DNA of 64,000 bases from Janibacter terrae NBRC 107853 (GTDB lineage Bacteria > Actinomycetota > Actinomycetes > Actinomycetales > Dermatophilaceae): positions 100,734-164,733 of the forward strand of contig NZ_BCUV01000004.1 in the NCBI RefSeq assembly GCF_001591405.1, given 5' to 3'. Numbering within the stretch: position 1 is the stretch's first letter; the number at the start of each line of letters is the position of its first letter. Positions 51,522-61,006 of the stretch are shown here, piece by piece. The notes beneath the pieces are model-generated. The model did not search any database and had not been told where the DNA came from. It worked only from the letters and a program-made list of their open reading frames with translations. Both the position numbers and the translations under genes were made by a program.

Positions 51522-53260
51522 ATGGCACCTCGTGCCGTCGTCCCTGTGTCCGCAGTCGTCATCTCGCTCGGGGTGGCGTGGTCGTCATCGGCGGGTGCCG
51601 AGCCGCATGGCGAACGAGCGCGTGGCAGCGGGTCGCTCAGCACCGTCGCACCCGCGCCGCCGGTCCCCATCGACCGGGGTGAGGCCATCGAGCACCGGCC
51701 GACCACCCAGCAGCTGCGCCGGGCCGAGCAGCTGTCCGACGCCCCGCTCCAGCGGGAGGCGCAGCCGATCCAGAGCATCCGGCCCGCGTCCGCGGCGGGA
51801 TCGGTCCGCGAGGCCCGGCCCGTGCGGCTCACGAGCAACGGTGCCTGGACCTGGTACTCCGACCCGCGCGTCCTGGAGACCTCACGGGCGACTTACTTCG
51901 CCTACGTCACCCGGGCCGGCTCGGTGATGCTCACGTCCCTGAGCAACGCTGACGCGCGGATGGAGACGACCACCCTCAGTCGCTATCAGCTGCGCGACGA
52001 CCACAACGTGCCCGCGCTCGTCGAGACGGCGGACGGCCGGGTCGTCGCCTTCTGGGGCGGCCACGGCAGGGCGCCCGTGCGGTACCGGGTGAGCGGTCCT
52101 CAGGGCGCGATCTCCTCATGTCGGCCGTGCGCAGGCTCAAGGGCTCGGGCATGGAGAACGTCAGGACGACGTACGTCCAGGCCTTCCGGATGCGCGGGGT
52201 GAGGAACCAGTACCACCTGCTCACCCGCCGCTACTCGGACCAGAACTGGGTGCTGACGACGAGCAAGGACCTCGTGACGTGGACCAAGCCGCTCCAGCTG
52301 TTCAAGAACTCCGACACCGTCGACAACACCTGACCCTACCTCGAGGCCGCCTCCGTGGGGTGGAAGGAGATGCACCTCGCGGTCTCCGACGGGCACGCAG
52401 CCCAGGACCCCGACAACTCGCTGTACCACTTCACCTTCGACGCGGAGACCAAGGCGCTGCGCAGGTCGGACGGTCGCTGGGTGGCCCGGCCCGCGTACCC
52501 GCGCTCGGGGACGCTCGTCTACGACGGTCACAGCCTCGACGGCCGCGTGCGCGTCTACGACCTCGCGCTGCGCGGCAATCGCCCGACCGTCGCCTTCACG
52601 ACCGTCGACCGCAGCCCGGACCCCCCCGGGTACACGTACAAGTGGGCGACCCTGTGGGGCAGCGCATGGCAGACGCGGACCCTCGCCCGGCAGGAGGAAT
52701 ACCCGGAGGGAATCTCGCTCGACAGCAGCGACGCGACGACCGCCTACGTCGTCACCCGGGAGGGTGAGGACACCCAGCTGTCCGAGCTGCGGACCGCGGA
52801 CGGTGGGGTCACGTGGCGGGCCCGGCCGGTCGCCGCCCAGACCGGTGAGCAGCGGACCCCGACGACCCCCTTCGGCACGGGCGGCCAGTACTCCGTCATG
52901 TGGATGGCCGGCCCGTACACGGACTGGACCGACTACCGCACCTCGCTCGTCGGAGAGTCCACGGGCCCCGCGCCGATCAGCCTCACGGCGACCTGGCCGA
53001 GCAACTGGGCCAGCGGCGGTGGCGTGAGCGCCCGGATCCGGGCCGGCATCGGCGGCCCGGATGTCGAGGGCGTCACGGTCTGGCTGCTCGTGAAGCGGCC
53101 GGGGAAGCCGCAGCAGTTCGTGCGCTCGGCCACGACCGATGCCACCGGGACCGTGCGCTTCGCGGTCAACCGCTACTACCCCAAGGGCACGACGGTCTGG
53201 GTCTTCGCACCCGCTGCCGGGGACTGGGGTGCCGCCAAGTCGCAGGGCAGACGGAAGTAG
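51522..53260 (+). pseudogene. Decayed secreted BNR-repeat (BNR_4-like) protein
   Basis: An intact copy would encode about 580 aa. The first frame (51522 to about 52105) has a signal peptide (MAPRAVVPVSAVVISLGVAWSSSAGA), then LTSNGAWTWYSDPRVL and ALVETADGRVVAFWGGHG, typical of BNR_4 sialidase-like beta-propellers. Homology continues in the +2 frame from about 52103 (GRDLLMSAVRRLKGSG...), so there is a one-base deletion or equivalent near 52100-52109. That frame then meets an in-frame TGA at 52331 (TGA for a likely TGG Trp before PYLEA) and resumes to 53260, ending in a beta-rich C-terminal domain. Two lesions suggest a pseudogene; a sequencing error could explain one. Confidence 0.75.
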
Positions 53261-53273
53261 GCCGTGGCGGCCG

Positions 53274-54194
53274 TCAGATGTTGTTGGGGTCCGCGACCTC
53301 GAAGGTGTCGCAGCTGCCCACCGACTCGGCCTTCATGCCGCGCAGCAACCAGGCCTGACGGGCCTTGGCCGAGCCGTGGGTCCAGCCCTCGGGGTTGACG
53401 CCCCCGCCGGACTTCTTCTGGATCTCGTCGTCGCCGACGGACTTGGCCGCGCCCATGGCGTTCTTCACGTCGGCCTCGCTGATGTCGGTGAGCAGGACCT
53501 GACCGTTGGCGTCCTTGGTCTGCGTGGCGTCCTGGATCCACATGCCGGCGAAGCAGTCCGCCATGAGCTCGACCCGCACCGCGCCCGAGCTGGCGCCCTG
53601 CGGGTCCTTCTGGGCCTCGTCGAGGACGCCGTAGACGTTCTGGATGTGGTGCCCGTACTCGTGGGCGAGGACGTACAGCTCGGCCAGCGTGCCGTCCTGC
53701 GCGCCGAGCTGCTGCTCCATGATGTCGAAGAAGTCGGTGTCGATGAAGATGCGCTCGTCGACGGGGCAGTAGAAGGGGCCGACCTGGTTGCTCGCGGTGC
53801 CGCACTGCGACTGCGTCTGCCCGGTGTAGACGACGACCTTGTCCGGTCCGCGGAACTGCTGGTTGGCTCCCTCGAGCGCCTTGGCGAGGTCGGGCTGCTG
53901 GCTCCAGAAGTCGTGCAGGCTGTTCTCGCCGAGGACCATGAGGCACTCGCGGTCCTTCTTGGCATCGGCACCGGTCCGGCACTTCTCGGCGAGGCGGTTG
54001 TCGCCACCCTGGGCGCTGGTGTCCTGGGGGGCGCCCCCGCCGTTCAGCATGTCGCCGTTGCCGGTGAGGACGAGGATGACGGCGATGATGAGACCGACGA
54101 TGCCGCCACCGGCCACGACAGGACCGCGACCCCGTCCGCCACCTCCGCCACCCATGCGCGAGGTGTCGAGCGAGGCGTTGTCGTTGATGCTCAC
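53274..54194 (-). CDS. Neutral zinc metallopeptidase (YpfJ family)
   Basis: The 306-aa protein has a Gly/Arg-rich N-terminus and one membrane segment (GGGIVGLIIAVILVLTG, about residues 28-45), placing the domain outside. The zinc motif LAHEYGHHIQ lies near residue 170, and the third ligand region VELMADCFAGMW near residue 202. Cys pairs could form disulfides. PF04228 peptidases are widespread but poorly characterised. GTG 54194 has GGAGG upstream. It converges on the decayed BNR gene with a 13-nt gap. Confidence 0.9.
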   Translation of the reverse strand: MSINDNASLDTSRMGGGGGGRGRGPVVAGGGIVGLIIAVILVLTGNGDMLNGGGAPQDTSAQGGDNRLAEKCRTGADAKKDRECLMVLGENSLHDFWSQQPDLAKALEGANQQFRGPDKVVVYTGQTQSQCGTASNQVGPFYCPVDERIFIDTDFFDIMEQQLGAQDGTLAELYVLAHEYGHHIQNVYGVLDEAQKDPQGASSGAVRVELMADCFAGMWIQDATQTKDANGQVLLTDISEADVKNAMGAAKSVGDDEIQKKSGGGVNPEGWTHGSAKARQAWLLRGMKAESVGSCDTFEVADPNNI

Positions 54195-54263
54195 GGCGGT
54201 CCTCCAGGGGGGGTGCGGTCCGGTCGGACCGGCACGGATGCGGTGACGGTGGGATCTGCGACT

Positions 54264-54269
54264 TACACT
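54264..54269 (+). promoter_or_regulatory. Candidate -10 box of the ABC-F gene
   Basis: TACACT with GGTGAC 16 nt upstream (54242-54247); a leader of about 35 nt contains AGGAG before GTG 54309. Confidence 0.4.
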
Positions 54270-54308
54270 AACCGCCGACCCACCTTCGTACCTGCAGGAG
54301 AACCACCC

Positions 54309-55907
54309 GTGATCACAGCCAGCGGCATCGAGCTGCGCGCGGGGTCCCGCATCCTGCTCGAGGACGCCTCCTTCCGGGTCGCCGCGGGCGACCGGGTCGG
54401 CCTCGTCGGGCGCAACGGGGCGGGCAAGACGACGCTCACCAAGGTCCTCGCGGGCCAGGGGCAGGCGGCGGCGGGCTCGGTCACCTCCAGCGGTGGCATC
54501 GGCTACCTCCCGCAGGACCCGCGCACCGGCGACCTCACCGTCACCGCGCGCCAGCGCATCCTGTCCGCCCGCGGGCTCGACCGCATCGTCACCGACCGGG
54601 CGACCGCGGAGCAGCGGATGGCCAGCGCGGACCCCGAGACCCTCGAGCGCGCCATGGCGCGCTTCGGCCGGCTCCAGGAGGAGTTCGAGGCAGCCGGTGG
54701 CTACGCCGCGGAGTCGGAGGCGGCGAGCATCGCCTCCGCCCTCGGCATCGACGAGGGCCGGCTCGACCAGAGCCTCGAGACCCTCTCCGGCGGCCAGCGG
54801 CGAAGGGTGGAGCTGGCCCGCATCCTCTTCTCCGGCAACGAGACCCTCCTGCTCGACGAGCCGACCAACCACCTCGACGCCGACTCGATCGGCTGGTTGC
54901 GCGACCACCTGAAGAACTACAAGGGCGGGCTGATCATCATCAGCCACGACGTCGAGCTGCTCGAGGTCGTCGTCAACCGGGTCTTCCACCTGGATGCCAA
55001 CCGCTGCGAGATCGACCAGTACAACATGGGCTGGAAGAACTACCTCCAGCAGCGCGAGACCGACGAGCGGCGCCGCAAGCGCGAGGTGCAGAACGCGACG
55101 AAGAAGGCCGGCGCCCTCCTGGACCAGGCCGAGAAGATGCGCGCCAAGGCGACCAAGGCGACGGCCGCGCAGCAGATGATCAAGCGCGCCGAGCGGATGC
55201 TCGCCGGCGTCGAGGGAGAGCGAACGCAGGACCGCGTGGCCAAACTGCGCTTCCCGGACCCCGCCCCCTGCGGGCGGACCCCCCTTCGTGCCTCAGGCCT
55301 GTCCCGGTCCTACGGGAGCCTGGAGATCTTCACCGACGTCGACCTCGCGATCGACCGGGGGAGCAAGGTCGTCGTCCTCGGGTTCAACGGTGCCGGCAAG
55401 ACGACGCTGCTGCGGATGCTCGCCGGCGTCGATGCCCCCGACACCGGCCAGGTCGAGCCGGGCCACGGCCTGAAGCTCGGCTACTACGCGCAGGAGCACG
55501 AGAACCTCGACGTCGACCGCACGGTGCTGGCCAACATGAAGTCGGCCGCCCCCGACCTCGGCGAGACCGAGGTGCGCAAGGTGCTCGGCTCCTTCCTCTT
55601 CACCGGGGACGACGTCGACAAGCCGGCCGGGGTGCTCTCCGGCGGCGAGAAGACGCGCCTGTCGCTCGCCCTGCTCGTCGTCTCCAGCGCCAACGTCCTG
55701 CTCCTCGACGAGCCGACCAACAACCTGGACCCGGCGAGCCGGGAGGAGATCCTCGGGGCGCTGTCGACCTTCAAGGGCGCGGTCGTCCTCGTGACGCACG
55801 ACGAGGGCGCCGTCGACGCGCTCAAGCCGGAGCGGATCCTCCTGCTGCCCGACGGCGTCGAGGACTTCTACAGCGCGGACTACCGGGACCTCGTCACGCT
55901 GGCGTGA
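54309..55907 (+). CDS. ABC-F family ATP-binding protein
   Basis: The 532-aa soluble protein has two ABC ATPase domains: Walker A GRNGAGKTT and GFNGAGKTT; signatures LSGGQRRRVELAR and LSGGEKTRLSLAL; Walker B LLLDEPTNHLD and LLLDEPTNNLD. A charged linker between them (residues about 240-310, ETDERRRKREVQNATKK) is the ABC-F P-site tRNA interaction motif region. There is no membrane domain. ABC-F proteins act on ribosomes, either as translation factors or giving antibiotic protection; which one cannot be told. GTG 54309 has a good AGGAG. CCCCTTCG (55281) falls in the linker end. Confidence 0.93.
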   Translation: MITASGIELRAGSRILLEDASFRVAAGDRVGLVGRNGAGKTTLTKVLAGQGQAAAGSVTSSGGIGYLPQDPRTGDLTVTARQRILSARGLDRIVTDRATAEQRMASADPETLERAMARFGRLQEEFEAAGGYAAESEAASIASALGIDEGRLDQSLETLSGGQRRRVELARILFSGNETLLLDEPTNHLDADSIGWLRDHLKNYKGGLIIISHDVELLEVVVNRVFHLDANRCEIDQYNMGWKNYLQQRETDERRRKREVQNATKKAGALLDQAEKMRAKATKATAAQQMIKRAERMLAGVEGERTQDRVAKLRFPDPAPCGRTPLRASGLSRSYGSLEIFTDVDLAIDRGSKVVVLGFNGAGKTTLLRMLAGVDAPDTGQVEPGHGLKLGYYAQEHENLDVDRTVLANMKSAAPDLGETEVRKVLGSFLFTGDDVDKPAGVLSGGEKTRLSLALLVVSSANVLLLDEPTNNLDPASREEILGALSTFKGAVVLVTHDEGAVDALKPERILLLPDGVEDFYSADYRDLVTLA

Positions 55908-55933
55908 GCCCCGGCTGCCCGGCAGGTGAGATG

Positions 55934-55961
55934 CATAACGACAGGTTATGGATCCGATAAC
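55934..55961. promoter_or_regulatory. Operator candidate upstream of the sulfite reductase operon
   Basis: CATAAC (55934-55939) and GTTATG (55945-55950) form a perfect inverted repeat with a 5-bp centre. A third half-site GATAAC (55956-55961) follows. This A+T-rich cluster is conspicuous in the GC-rich background and lies just upstream of the -10 box, where a repressor or activator would act. Confidence 0.5.
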
Positions 55962-55969
55962 TCCGGCCG

Positions 55970-55975
55970 TAGGAT
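55970..55975 (+). promoter_or_regulatory. -10 box for leaderless sulfite reductase mRNA
   Basis: TAGGAT, 6 nt, then GTG 55982, with no ribosome site. Confidence 0.5.
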
Positions 55976-55981
55976 GAGCGG

Positions 55982-57637
55982 GTGACTGTGACGACCCGCC
56001 CCACCCGCAGCAAGTCCAACGGCGCCTGGGCCGACGGCGACCGCACCCCGTTGAACCACAACGAGGAGTTCAAGCTGGAGGACGACGCGCTCAACGTGCG
56101 CGGGCGCATCGAGGACGTCTACGCCGAGGGTGGCTTCGCCTCGATCGCCCCGGACGACCTCAGCGGTCGCTTCCGCTGGTGGGGCCTGTACACGCAGCGC
56201 AAGCAGGGGCTCGACGGCACCCACACGGGTGAGGACGGCCTCGACGACGAGTACTTCATGATGCGCGTGCGCAGCGACGGCGGCCGGGTGAGCACCGAGC
56301 AGCTGCGCACCATCGCGGGCATCAGCACCGAGTTCGCCCGGGACACCGCCGACATCTCCGACCGGCAGAACATCCAGCTGCACTGGGTGCGCATCGAGGA
56401 CGTCCCCGAGATCTGGCGTCGCCTGGAGTCCGTGGGACTGTCGACGACCGAGGCCTGCGGCGACTGCCCGCGCACCATGCTCGGCTCGCCGGTCGCCGGC
56501 ATCGACAAGGACGAGATCATCGACGGCACGCCGGCGATGGACATCATCAAGCGCCAGTACATCGGCAGCCCCGAGTTCTCCAACCTCCCGCGCAAGTACA
56601 AGACGGCGATCTCGGGCTCGCCGCACCTCGACATCGCCCACGAGATCAACGACATCTCCTTCGTCGGCGTCGTGCACCCCGAGCTCGGCCCGGGCTTCGA
56701 CGTGTGGGTCGGCGGTGGCCTCTCGGTCAAGCCGATCTTCGCCCAGCGGCTCGGCGTCTGGGTCTCCCTCGAGGACGTCCCGGCGGTCTGGCACGGCGTC
56801 ACCTCGATCTTCCGCGACCACGGTTACCGCCGGCTGCGCAACAAGGCGCGGCTGAAGTTCCTCATGGCCGACTGGGGGCCGGAGAAGTTCCGTCAGGTCC
56901 TCGAGCGGGACTACCTCGGTCGCGCCCTGCCCGACGGGCCCGAGGCGGTCGCGGCCCCCGGCAGCCGCCGTGACCACGTGGGCATCCACGAGCAGCAGGA
57001 CGGCCGGGTGTGGGTCGGCGCGGCCCCCATCGCCGGCCGCATGACGGGCACCAAGCTCACCCGGCTGGCCGAGCTCGCCGAGGCCGCGGGCAGCGAGCGC
57101 ATCCGCTTCACCCCGCACCAGAAGGTCCTCGTGCTCGACGTCGACCCCGAGCGGTCCGAGCAGCTGGCCGTCGACCTCAAGGACCTCGACCTCGAGGTCT
57201 TCCCGAGCGAGTGGCGCCGCAACGTCCTGGCCTGCACCGGCCTGGAGTTCTGCAAGCTCGCCCTCACCGACACCAAGAACCGCGCCCGCTGGACCGTCGA
57301 GGAGCTCGAGAAGCGCCTCGACATCGACGTCCCCTTCAGCATCCACTTCAACGGTTGCCCCAACAGCTGCGCCCGCAGCCAGGTTGCCGACGTGGGCCTG
57401 AAGGGCATGCTCGAGAAGAAGGAGGACGGCTCCCACGAGGAGGTCTTCCAGGTGCACCTCGGTGGTGCCCTCGCCGAGGACACCGCACTGGCGCGCAAGA
57501 CCCGCGCGCTCAAGGTCCGCGGCGACGACCTGCCCGACTACATCGAGCGGCTGGCCCGCACCTACCTCGCCCAGCGCGAGGAGGGCGAGCCCTTCCGCCT
57601 GTGGGTCCGGCGCGCCGAGGAGGACGACATCCGATGA
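55982..57637 (+). CDS. Ferredoxin-dependent sulfite reductase (nitrite/sulfite reductase family)
   Basis: The 551-aa siroheme enzyme has two ferredoxin-like plus siroheme half-domains (RFRWWGLYTQRKQGL..., and the second half from about residue 335). The [4Fe-4S]-siroheme ligands are CTGLEFCKLA near residue 419 and CPNSCARSQ near residue 459. It reduces sulfite to sulfide. Linkage with cysH and a sirohydrochlorin chelatase favours sulfite over nitrite, and M. tuberculosis has the same order (nirA/sirA-cysH-che1). Confidence 0.93.
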   Translation: MTVTTRPTRSKSNGAWADGDRTPLNHNEEFKLEDDALNVRGRIEDVYAEGGFASIAPDDLSGRFRWWGLYTQRKQGLDGTHTGEDGLDDEYFMMRVRSDGGRVSTEQLRTIAGISTEFARDTADISDRQNIQLHWVRIEDVPEIWRRLESVGLSTTEACGDCPRTMLGSPVAGIDKDEIIDGTPAMDIIKRQYIGSPEFSNLPRKYKTAISGSPHLDIAHEINDISFVGVVHPELGPGFDVWVGGGLSVKPIFAQRLGVWVSLEDVPAVWHGVTSIFRDHGYRRLRNKARLKFLMADWGPEKFRQVLERDYLGRALPDGPEAVAAPGSRRDHVGIHEQQDGRVWVGAAPIAGRMTGTKLTRLAELAEAAGSERIRFTPHQKVLVLDVDPERSEQLAVDLKDLDLEVFPSEWRRNVLACTGLEFCKLALTDTKNRARWTVEELEKRLDIDVPFSIHFNGCPNSCARSQVADVGLKGMLEKKEDGSHEEVFQVHLGGALAEDTALARKTRALKVRGDDLPDYIERLARTYLAQREEGEPFRLWVRRAEEDDIR

Positions 57638-58374
57638 CGAGCACCATCTCGACCGACCGTCTGCAGGAGCTCGCCCGAGCCGGCGAGGAGCGTTTCGCCG
57701 CGCTCGAGCGCGAGCTCGGCGACACGCACGAAGGGAGGGTCGAGCTGGGACGTCAGGCGCTGGCCTGGGCCCACGAGACCTTCGGCGCCGGCCTGACCGT
57801 CGCCAGCTCGATGGGCGACGAGGTGCTCGTCCACCTCGTCGGCACGACACTGCAGGACGCCGACGTCTTCTTCCTCGACACCGGCTACCACTTCGCCGAG
57901 ACGATCGGGACGCGGGACGCCTACGAGGCCATGCTGCCGATCCGGCTGCGCACCATCTACCCGAAGCTCACCGTCGCCGAGCAGGACGCGGAGCACGGCC
58001 CCCGGCTGCACGACCGCGACCCCAACCTGTGCTGCGCGATGCGCAAGGTCGAGCCGCTCAACCGTGCCCTCGAGGAGCACGACGCGTGGGTCACCGGCAT
58101 GCGGCGCGAGGACGCCCCGACGCGCACGGACATCACCGTCGTCGGCTGGGACGACAAGCGCGCCATGGTCAAGCTCAACCCGATCGCCGGCTGGACCCAG
58201 GACGACGTCGACCAGTACGCGGCCGAGCAGTCGGTCTTCCTCAACCCCCTTCGCCAGAGCGGATACGCCTCCATCGGCTGCGCCCCGTGCACCCGACCCG
58301 TCGCCGAGGGCGAGGACGCGCGCGCCGGACGCTGGTCCGGCACGGACAAGGTGGAGTGCGGGCTGCACACGTGA
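57634..58374 (+). CDS. cysH: APS reductase (phosphoadenylyl-sulfate reductase family)
   Basis: The 246-aa enzyme reduces activated sulfate to sulfite. It has the PP-loop VASSMGDEVLVHL, [4Fe-4S] ligands in NLCCAMRKVEPL and IGCAPCTRPV, and the C-terminal catalytic Cys in VECGLHT. The paired Cys motifs mark it as APS rather than PAPS reductase. ATG 57634 overlaps the sulfite reductase stop (ATGA). Confidence 0.95.
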   Translation: MTSTISTDRLQELARAGEERFAALERELGDTHEGRVELGRQALAWAHETFGAGLTVASSMGDEVLVHLVGTTLQDADVFFLDTGYHFAETIGTRDAYEAMLPIRLRTIYPKLTVAEQDAEHGPRLHDRDPNLCCAMRKVEPLNRALEEHDAWVTGMRREDAPTRTDITVVGWDDKRAMVKLNPIAGWTQDDVDQYAAEQSVFLNPLRQSGYASIGCAPCTRPVAEGEDARAGRWSGTDKVECGLHT

Positions 58375-58384
58375 TGGTCGGTCC

Positions 58385-59032
58385 GTGACGACCGTCCTGC
58401 TGGCACACGGGTCCCCGGACCCGCGGCACGCCAGCACCCTCGAGCGACTGCGGCAACGCGTCGAGGCCCCGCTCGAGGCGATGGGTCGGGGCGCGACCCG
58501 ACTGGTCTACCTCGAGCACGACCATCCGCAACCGCACGAGTTGGGTGCGGAGCTGACCGACGAGGTCACCCTCCTGCCGATGCTCATCACCCCCGCCTTC
58601 CACGCCCGCGTCGACGTCCCCGCAGCCGCGCGGGCCCTCGGCGCCGGCGGGGCGCCCGTGCGCGTCGCGCCGGCACTGGGCGGCGACCCGCTCCTCCTGC
58701 TCGCCGTCGAGGAGCGCCTGCGCGCGGCCGGCCACGACGCCGACGCCGCGGTGCTGCTCGTCGCCGGCGGGTCCAGCTCCGGGCAGGCCGGGCAGAGCAT
58801 CCGCACGCTCCTGGACGCCCACCCTCGCCCGGGGTGGCTCACGATGACGCTCGCCGCCCCCCGCGCCGGCGCGGCGAGCGGTCGGGTCGTCGTGCCCGCG
58901 ACCCTCGCCGAGGGCGTGCTCCACGACAAGGTGGCCGCGCTCGCCCGGGCGGCGGGCGCCCCCTTCGTCCCCGGCGGGCTCGCGGACACCGGCGCCGTCG
59001 CACGACTCGTCCTGCGCCGCGTCCTGGGCTGA
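58385..59032 (+). CDS. Sirohydrochlorin ferrochelatase-like protein (CbiX/SirB family)
   Basis: The 215-aa protein has two CbiX-type repeats. The first begins LLAHGSPDPRHASTL with the metal-binding His, and THE second half includes VLLVAGGSSSGQAGQ. It probably inserts iron into sirohydrochlorin to make siroheme for the upstream reductase. GTG 58385 starts 10 nt after cysH. CCCCTTCG (58960) is near the C-terminus. Confidence 0.88.
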   Translation: MTTVLLAHGSPDPRHASTLERLRQRVEAPLEAMGRGATRLVYLEHDHPQPHELGAELTDEVTLLPMLITPAFHARVDVPAAARALGAGGAPVRVAPALGGDPLLLLAVEERLRAAGHDADAAVLLVAGGSSSGQAGQSIRTLLDAHPRPGWLTMTLAAPRAGAASGRVVVPATLAEGVLHDKVAALARAAGAPFVPGGLADTGAVARLVLRRVLG

Positions 59033-59049
59033 ACCGCGCACACTGGGGG

Positions 59050-59097
59050 TGCGGGGGAATCCCGCAGGCGCCGGGGCGGTTGTCGTCCCCGGACGAC
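59050..59097 (+). promoter_or_regulatory. Two hairpins in the leader of the ABC exporter gene
   Basis: TGCGGG (59050-59055) / CCCGCA (59061-59066) and GTCGTCC (59082-59088) / GGACGAC (59091-59097). The second abuts the GAGGAG ribosome site (59098-59103). They may end the sulfur operon or modulate translation. Confidence 0.4.
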
Positions 59098-59109
59098 GAG
59101 GAGCAGCAG

Positions 59110-60993
59110 ATGATGAACAGCGCCTGGGGACTCATGCAGTCGATGAGCCACGGCGAGAGCGCGAAGGGGACACCCCTCCCGCCCGGCACGGCCCGACGGG
59201 TCCTGGGCTACGCCACACCCTTCAAGCGCACGATCGCGGCCTTCCTCGCGCTCGTCGCGGTCGGCTCGCTCACGGTCGTCGCCGTGCCGCTGCTCCTGCA
59301 GCGCCTCATCGACGACGGGGTGACACCGCAGGACCGCCGCGTCGTCGTGACGCTGGCGCTGCTCGTCGCGCTCATCGCGGTCGTCGAGGCGGTCACGACC
59401 CTCGCGCAGCGGTGGTTCTCCGCGCGCATCGGTGAGGGGCTGATCCACCTGCTGCGCACCGAGGTCTTCTCGCACGTGCTCCGTCAGCCCATCGCCTTCT
59501 TCACCCGCGCCCAGACCGGGGCCCTGGTCAGCCGGCTCAACAGCGACGTCATCGGCGCCCAGCAGGCCTTCACGACCGTGCTGTCCTCGGTCGTCAGCAA
59601 TGTCATCTCGCTCGTGCTCATCATCGGCGCGATGCTCACGCTCTCGTGGCAGCTGACCCTCGCGGCGCTGGCCCTCGTGCCCTTCTTCATCGTCCCCGCC
59701 AAGCTCATGGGCCGGCGTCTCGCCGGTCTGTCCTCGGAGCAGATGAACCTCAACGCCGACCTCGGCACGCAGATGACCGAGCGGTTCAACGTCGCCGGCG
59801 CGCTGCTCGTGAAGATCTTCGGCCAGCCGGCCCGGGAGATCGAGCAGTACGACCTGCGGGCCGCGCGCGTGCGGGACATCGGTGTGCGGATCGCCGTCAA
59901 CCGCGCCCTCTTCTTCGTCATGCTCACCGCCCTCGCCTCCCTCGCGACGGCCATGGTCTACGGCGTCGGTGGCCTCATGGCCGTCGAGGGCGGGCTCACC
60001 GTCGGCACGCTCCTCGCCCTCGCGGCCCTGCTCGCGCGGCTCTACGGGCCGCTCACCGCGATCTCCAACGTGCACGTCGACGTGCTCACCGCGCTGGTCT
60101 CCTTCGCCCGCCTCTTCGAGCTGCTCGACATGCCCTCGAGCATCGTCGAGACCGAGGACGCCCGACGGCTCCCGGAGGGCGAGGCCCTGGCCGTCGAGCT
60201 GGACGACGTGCACTTCACCTACCCCGGTGCGGACACCATCTCGCTGCGCTCCCTCGAGGGCGCGACGACCGGTGACCGCGAGGAGGGCGGCCCGGTGCTG
60301 CAGGGCGTGACCTTCCGCGCCGAGCCCGGCCAGCTCGTGGCGCTCGTCGGCCCGAGCGGCGCCGGCAAGAGCACGATCACCTCGCTCGTCACCCGCTTCT
60401 ACGACCCGACGCAGGGAGCCGTGCGGATCGGCGGCGTCGACCTGCGCGAGGCCACCCTGGAGTCGGTCGCCGACACGGTCGGGATGGTCACCCAGGAGGC
60501 ACACCTCTTCCACGACACCCTGCGCGGCAACCTCGCCTACGCCAAGCCGGACGCGACCGAGGAGGAGATGTGGGCGGCCCTCGAGGCCGCGCGCATCGGC
60601 CACCTCGTGCACTCGCTGCCCGCCGGCCTCGACACCGTCGTGGGGGACCGGGGCCACCGCCTGTCCGGCGGCGAGAAGCAGCGCTTCGCCATCGCCCGGC
60701 TGCTGCTGAAGTCACCCGCCGTGCTCATCCTCGACGAGGCGACGGCGCATCTGGACAGCGAGTCGGAGGTGGCCGTGCAGCGGGCGCTCGACACCGCGCT
60801 CGAGGGGCGCACGGCGATCGTCATCGCGCACCGGCTCTCGACGATCCGCAAGGCGGACCAGATCCTCGTCGTCGACGACGGCCGCGTCGTCGAGCGAGGC
60901 CGGCACGCCGAGCTCATCGCCCGGGGCGGCGTCTACGCCGACCTCTACACCACGCAGTACGCGGAGAGCGAGGAGCCGATCGAGGTGGGCTGA
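59110..60993 (+). CDS. ABC transporter, fused permease and ATPase (exporter type)
   Basis: The 627-aa protein is a half-transporter that should work as a dimer. Residues about 35-335 form a six-helix type IV exporter domain with the cytoplasmic-loop motif TGALVSRLNSDV. The ATPase domain has Walker A GPSGAGKST, Q-loop VTQEAHLF, signature LSGGEKQRFAIAR and Walker B VLILDEATAHLD. It likely exports lipids, drugs or peptides; substrate unknown. ATG 59110 (MMNSAW) has GAGGAG upstream; the frame upstream lies in sirB. One octamer copy (59162). Confidence 0.93.
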   Translation: MMNSAWGLMQSMSHGESAKGTPLPPGTARRVLGYATPFKRTIAAFLALVAVGSLTVVAVPLLLQRLIDDGVTPQDRRVVVTLALLVALIAVVEAVTTLAQRWFSARIGEGLIHLLRTEVFSHVLRQPIAFFTRAQTGALVSRLNSDVIGAQQAFTTVLSSVVSNVISLVLIIGAMLTLSWQLTLAALALVPFFIVPAKLMGRRLAGLSSEQMNLNADLGTQMTERFNVAGALLVKIFGQPAREIEQYDLRAARVRDIGVRIAVNRALFFVMLTALASLATAMVYGVGGLMAVEGGLTVGTLLALAALLARLYGPLTAISNVHVDVLTALVSFARLFELLDMPSSIVETEDARRLPEGEALAVELDDVHFTYPGADTISLRSLEGATTGDREEGGPVLQGVTFRAEPGQLVALVGPSGAGKSTITSLVTRFYDPTQGAVRIGGVDLREATLESVADTVGMVTQEAHLFHDTLRGNLAYAKPDATEEEMWAALEAARIGHLVHSLPAGLDTVVGDRGHRLSGGEKQRFAIARLLLKSPAVLILDEATAHLDSESEVAVQRALDTALEGRTAIVIAHRLSTIRKADQILVVDDGRVVERGRHAELIARGGVYADLYTTQYAESEEPIEVG

Positions 60994-61006
60994 CGGCTCA
61001 GCCGTC
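60988..61006. terminator. Palindromic junction of convergent ABC exporter and SURF1 genes
   Basis: GACGGCT C AGCCGTC (60992-61006) and GGCTGA/TCAGCC (60988-60993/60998-61003) overlap both stop codons in the 4-nt gap. A weak bidirectional terminator is possible. Confidence 0.35.

Noticed and set aside
53139..54308. N-terminal extension of the ABC-F frame back to 53139
   Set aside because: This stretch is antisense to the zinc metallopeptidase gene and has no similarity to ABC-F proteins. GTG 54309 has a good ribosome site.
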